Of a stretch of DNA of 6,727 bases, positions 5,051 to 6,727 are shown piece by piece; position 1 is the first letter of the stretch; each line of letters begins with the position of its first letter. Made by a program: the position numbers and the translations under genes. The DNA is from Hyphomicrobiales bacterium (GTDB taxonomy: Bacteria > Pseudomonadota > Alphaproteobacteria > Rhizobiales > Xanthobacteraceae). The notes under the pieces are model-generated. The model was not told where the DNA came from, made no database searches, and saw nothing but the letters and a program-made list of their open reading frames with translations. Location: positions 1 to 6,727 of the forward strand of contig JAKFYO010000340.1 in assembly GCA_021730825.1 (NCBI GenBank), written 5' to 3'.

Positions 5051-6699
5051 GCGCTCGCTGCCGGAAGCTCCTGCTGGCACTCGTTGCGGGTGTCTGGCTC
5101 GGATTTCCGGTGGGTTCGCAATTCGCGTTATCGCAGCCGGTACCGTTCACGCCTGCAACGAATGTTCGCGATAACATCGCGACAGTGATCGAGAACATCC
5201 GCCTGTTGCGCGGCGTTCCTGATGGAACGGTGTCCTGCAAAGGCAATCGGGCTGGTCCGCGCCCGACGATCCGTTGCGATGTTCGCTATGTCGACAACAT
5301 CGCGGTCACCGGAATCGAAATCACGGAGCGGGACAATCCCGCGAACGTCTGGAGCGCTTCGTTCCGTCCTTATATGCATGAAGAGGACGAGACCGCCTAT
5401 TTGCTGCTTGTCGACCGGAGCAATGCCGAGCGCGCGCAAAGCATCCGTCGTTCGACGCAGGATCTCGCGGAATTATTCTTTCAGGTGGCGCCAAAGCAAC
5501 GCGTGGCAGTTGCCGCGTTCGATTCGAAGCTCGAAGTTCTTCAGGATTTCACTTCGGATGGAAAAGCGGTCGCGGCCGCCCTCGATAAAATCCGTCCCGG
5601 CAATTCCACGAGTGAGCTTTACCGGCTGACACTCGAAGCGGTGCAAAGGCTCGGTCAACTCGAGGCTACGCGAAAGGTTCTCGTGATTGCCTCCCACGGC
5701 AAGTTCGACGACACGGCCTACCGGCATAATCAGGTAGCGCAGGAAGCCAACCGCCTGAATGTCCGCATCGTCACGATCGGCTATTACGAGAAACAGGCCG
5801 ACCAGCGCGATCTGCAATCGCTGCGGCGGCTGAGCGCCGATACGCGCGGCTTTTTCTTCGAGGCGCCGGCTGCGCAGCGCGCACTCACGCCCAGAAATCG
5901 CAACGAGTTTCTGGCGCGCCTGCATGCGGGCGTCATCATCGAGGCCGAAGCACTTGCGCGCGGCGTGCCGCCGGCCTTGCAGATATCGCTTCGCCATCCG
6001 CAAGGCGCGGTAACGTCGTTCACGGCGCTGCTGCGCGCGGGCGTTGCCAACCCCGGTACCGGCAACGAACCGGTGACGCCGATGGGGGCTGAGGGCTATC
6101 TCAATACGGTGCTGGCATGGCTCACGGAAGATATTGTGCGCACTGCGGCCATCTTTGCGGGCATCGCGATTCTCTTGTTCGGATTTCTCATCTCCGGGCT
6201 TGCGTGGCGTTCGGCGCGAAGAGGCAAGCCCGGAAAAAATGCCGATCCGCCACGGCCGGGTCCCACGCCACAAATCATCAGCCAGGAGCCGCCGACCAAG
6301 GCCGACCCCGGCGCGGCCCCTATTGCCGCGCAAGCGTCACCGACCGTCATCGGCCCGCCCACGCCGCTTGCGTGGCTGGAATTCAACGGTGAGCCGGGCA
6401 CGGTCCCGATCTATAAGTCGCGCATTGCCATCGGCCGGGAGCGGGACAATGATATTGTGACGGATGTGCAGGAGCTTACGGTTTCCAGGCATCACGCACT
6501 TATCACCGTGGCGCTGGACGGTTCGTTTCATATTGTGAACCGCTCGAAAGACTATCGCGATCAGCCGAATCCGATTCTGATCAACGGGGTGGCCCGGGAT
6601 TCGGCAAAAATCGCTGACGGAGATGTGATTAAACTTGGGACGGGAAATTACGGATTCTTGTTTCGGGATGCCCGAGAAGGCAGTCACTGGCGCAGCTAG
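5047..6699 (+). CDS. Exported vWA domain protein with one TM helix and a cytoplasmic FHA domain
   Basis: 550 residues. An N-terminal signal peptide (basic RCRK at 4-7, hydrophobic 8-23, possible cleavage after ALS at 27-29) leads to a periplasmic part. C64 and C77 may form a disulfide. A von Willebrand A domain spans about 115-275: strand AYLLLVDRSNA (117-127), RVAVAAFDS (152-160), GNSTSELY (185-192), VLVIASHG (211-218), and RIVTIGYY (240-247). The MIDAS metal site is degenerate: D123 and S125 remain, position 127 is Ala not Ser, and the usual 'TDG' is SHG. A single TM helix (363-387) followed by RRGK puts the C-terminus in the cytoplasm. After a Pro/Ala-rich linker (about 394-440), an FHA domain (445-545) has G463-R464, S480-R481-H482-H483, N498 and N513-G514. 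The GTG start overlaps the upstream membrane-protein stop; GGGG (5037-5040) is the likely ribosome site. Likely role: a transmembrane link between periplasmic protein binding and cytoplasmic phosphothreonine signalling. Confidence 0.9.
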   Translation: MSARCRKLLLALVAGVWLGFPVGSQFALSQPVPFTPATNVRDNIATVIENIRLLRGVPDGTVSCKGNRAGPRPTIRCDVRYVDNIAVTGIEITERDNPANVWSASFRPYMHEEDETAYLLLVDRSNAERAQSIRRSTQDLAELFFQVAPKQRVAVAAFDSKLEVLQDFTSDGKAVAAALDKIRPGNSTSELYRLTLEAVQRLGQLEATRKVLVIASHGKFDDTAYRHNQVAQEANRLNVRIVTIGYYEKQADQRDLQSLRRLSADTRGFFFEAPAAQRALTPRNRNEFLARLHAGVIIEAEALARGVPPALQISLRHPQGAVTSFTALLRAGVANPGTGNEPVTPMGAEGYLNTVLAWLTEDIVRTAAIFAGIAILLFGFLISGLAWRSARRGKPGKNADPPRPGPTPQIISQEPPTKADPGAAPIAAQASPTVIGPPTPLAWLEFNGEPGTVPIYKSRIAIGRERDNDIVTDVQELTVSRHHALITVALDGSFHIVNRSKDYRDQPNPILINGVARDSAKIADGDVIKLGTGNYGFLFRDAREGSHWRS

Positions 6700-6723
6700 C
6701 CGCCGGCAACACAGGTGAGATCG

Positions 6724-6727
6724 ATGG
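6724..6727 (+). CDS. Probable start of a further operon gene (truncated at right edge)
   Basis: An ATG at 6724-6726 follows AGGTGAG (6713-6719) by four bases, a good ribosome-site arrangement, 24 bp after the vWA-FHA stop. An in-frame GTG at 6715 is an alternative start. Only one codon is in the window, so the product cannot be identified; the spacing indicates it continues the operon. Confidence 0.45.

Noticed and set aside
5473..6333. 286-codon minus-strand open frame opposite the vWA-FHA gene
   Set aside because: It is an antisense shadow; the plus strand encodes the vWA, TM and FHA features in this span.
1675..6699. A type VI secretion threonine-phosphorylation cluster
   Set aside because: FHA and periplasmic vWA proteins recall Fha/PpkA, but no kinase, PP2C, ATPase ClpV, sheath or baseplate gene is present, and the flavoprotein does not belong to that system.
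1..6727. Insertion sequences, CRISPR arrays, tRNA or rRNA genes, integration sites
   Set aside because: Reading both strands, I saw no transposase motifs, regularly spaced direct repeats, tRNA-like sequence or flanking terminal repeats.

Overview
The base composition (GC-rich, roughly 58-60% by eye), codon use and thiamine-gene content suggest an alphaproteobacterium, probably Hyphomicrobiales. That placement is an inference from style and gene content, not from a phylogenetic marker. The window has two unrelated halves.

Region 1 (about 1-450, minus strand) is the start of a thiamine thiazole operon: a TPP riboswitch, then thiS, then the first 29 codons of thiG, which runs off the left edge. 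The thiS start codon lies at the foot of the riboswitch, where it can pair into stem P1.

Region 2 (453-6727, plus strand) begins with a divergent gene for an exported protein whose motifs, in order, match a zinc metallo-carboxypeptidase (M14-like) active site. After a 244-bp gap with no convincing gene comes a tight run of four genes spaced 15, 46 and -4 bp, probably one operon. In order these are: an FHA protein with a C-terminal Cys/His zinc-binding module; an FHA domain fused to a two-dinucleotide-fold flavoprotein oxidoreductase/monooxygenase-like enzyme; a four-helix membrane protein; and an exported von Willebrand A (vWA) protein with one membrane helix and a cytoplasmic FHA domain. A further gene appears to start at 6724.

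Three FHA domains (phosphothreonine readers) in about 5 kb, one on the inner face of a membrane-anchored vWA sensor-like protein and one on a redox enzyme, point to an envelope-to-cytoplasm Ser/Thr-phosphorylation signalling module. No kinase or phosphatase is visible in the window, so its writer and eraser must lie outside, most likely downstream. I do not recognise this gene set as a named system. The FHA-flavoprotein fusion and the periplasmic vWA-TM-FHA protein are its most distinctive parts.
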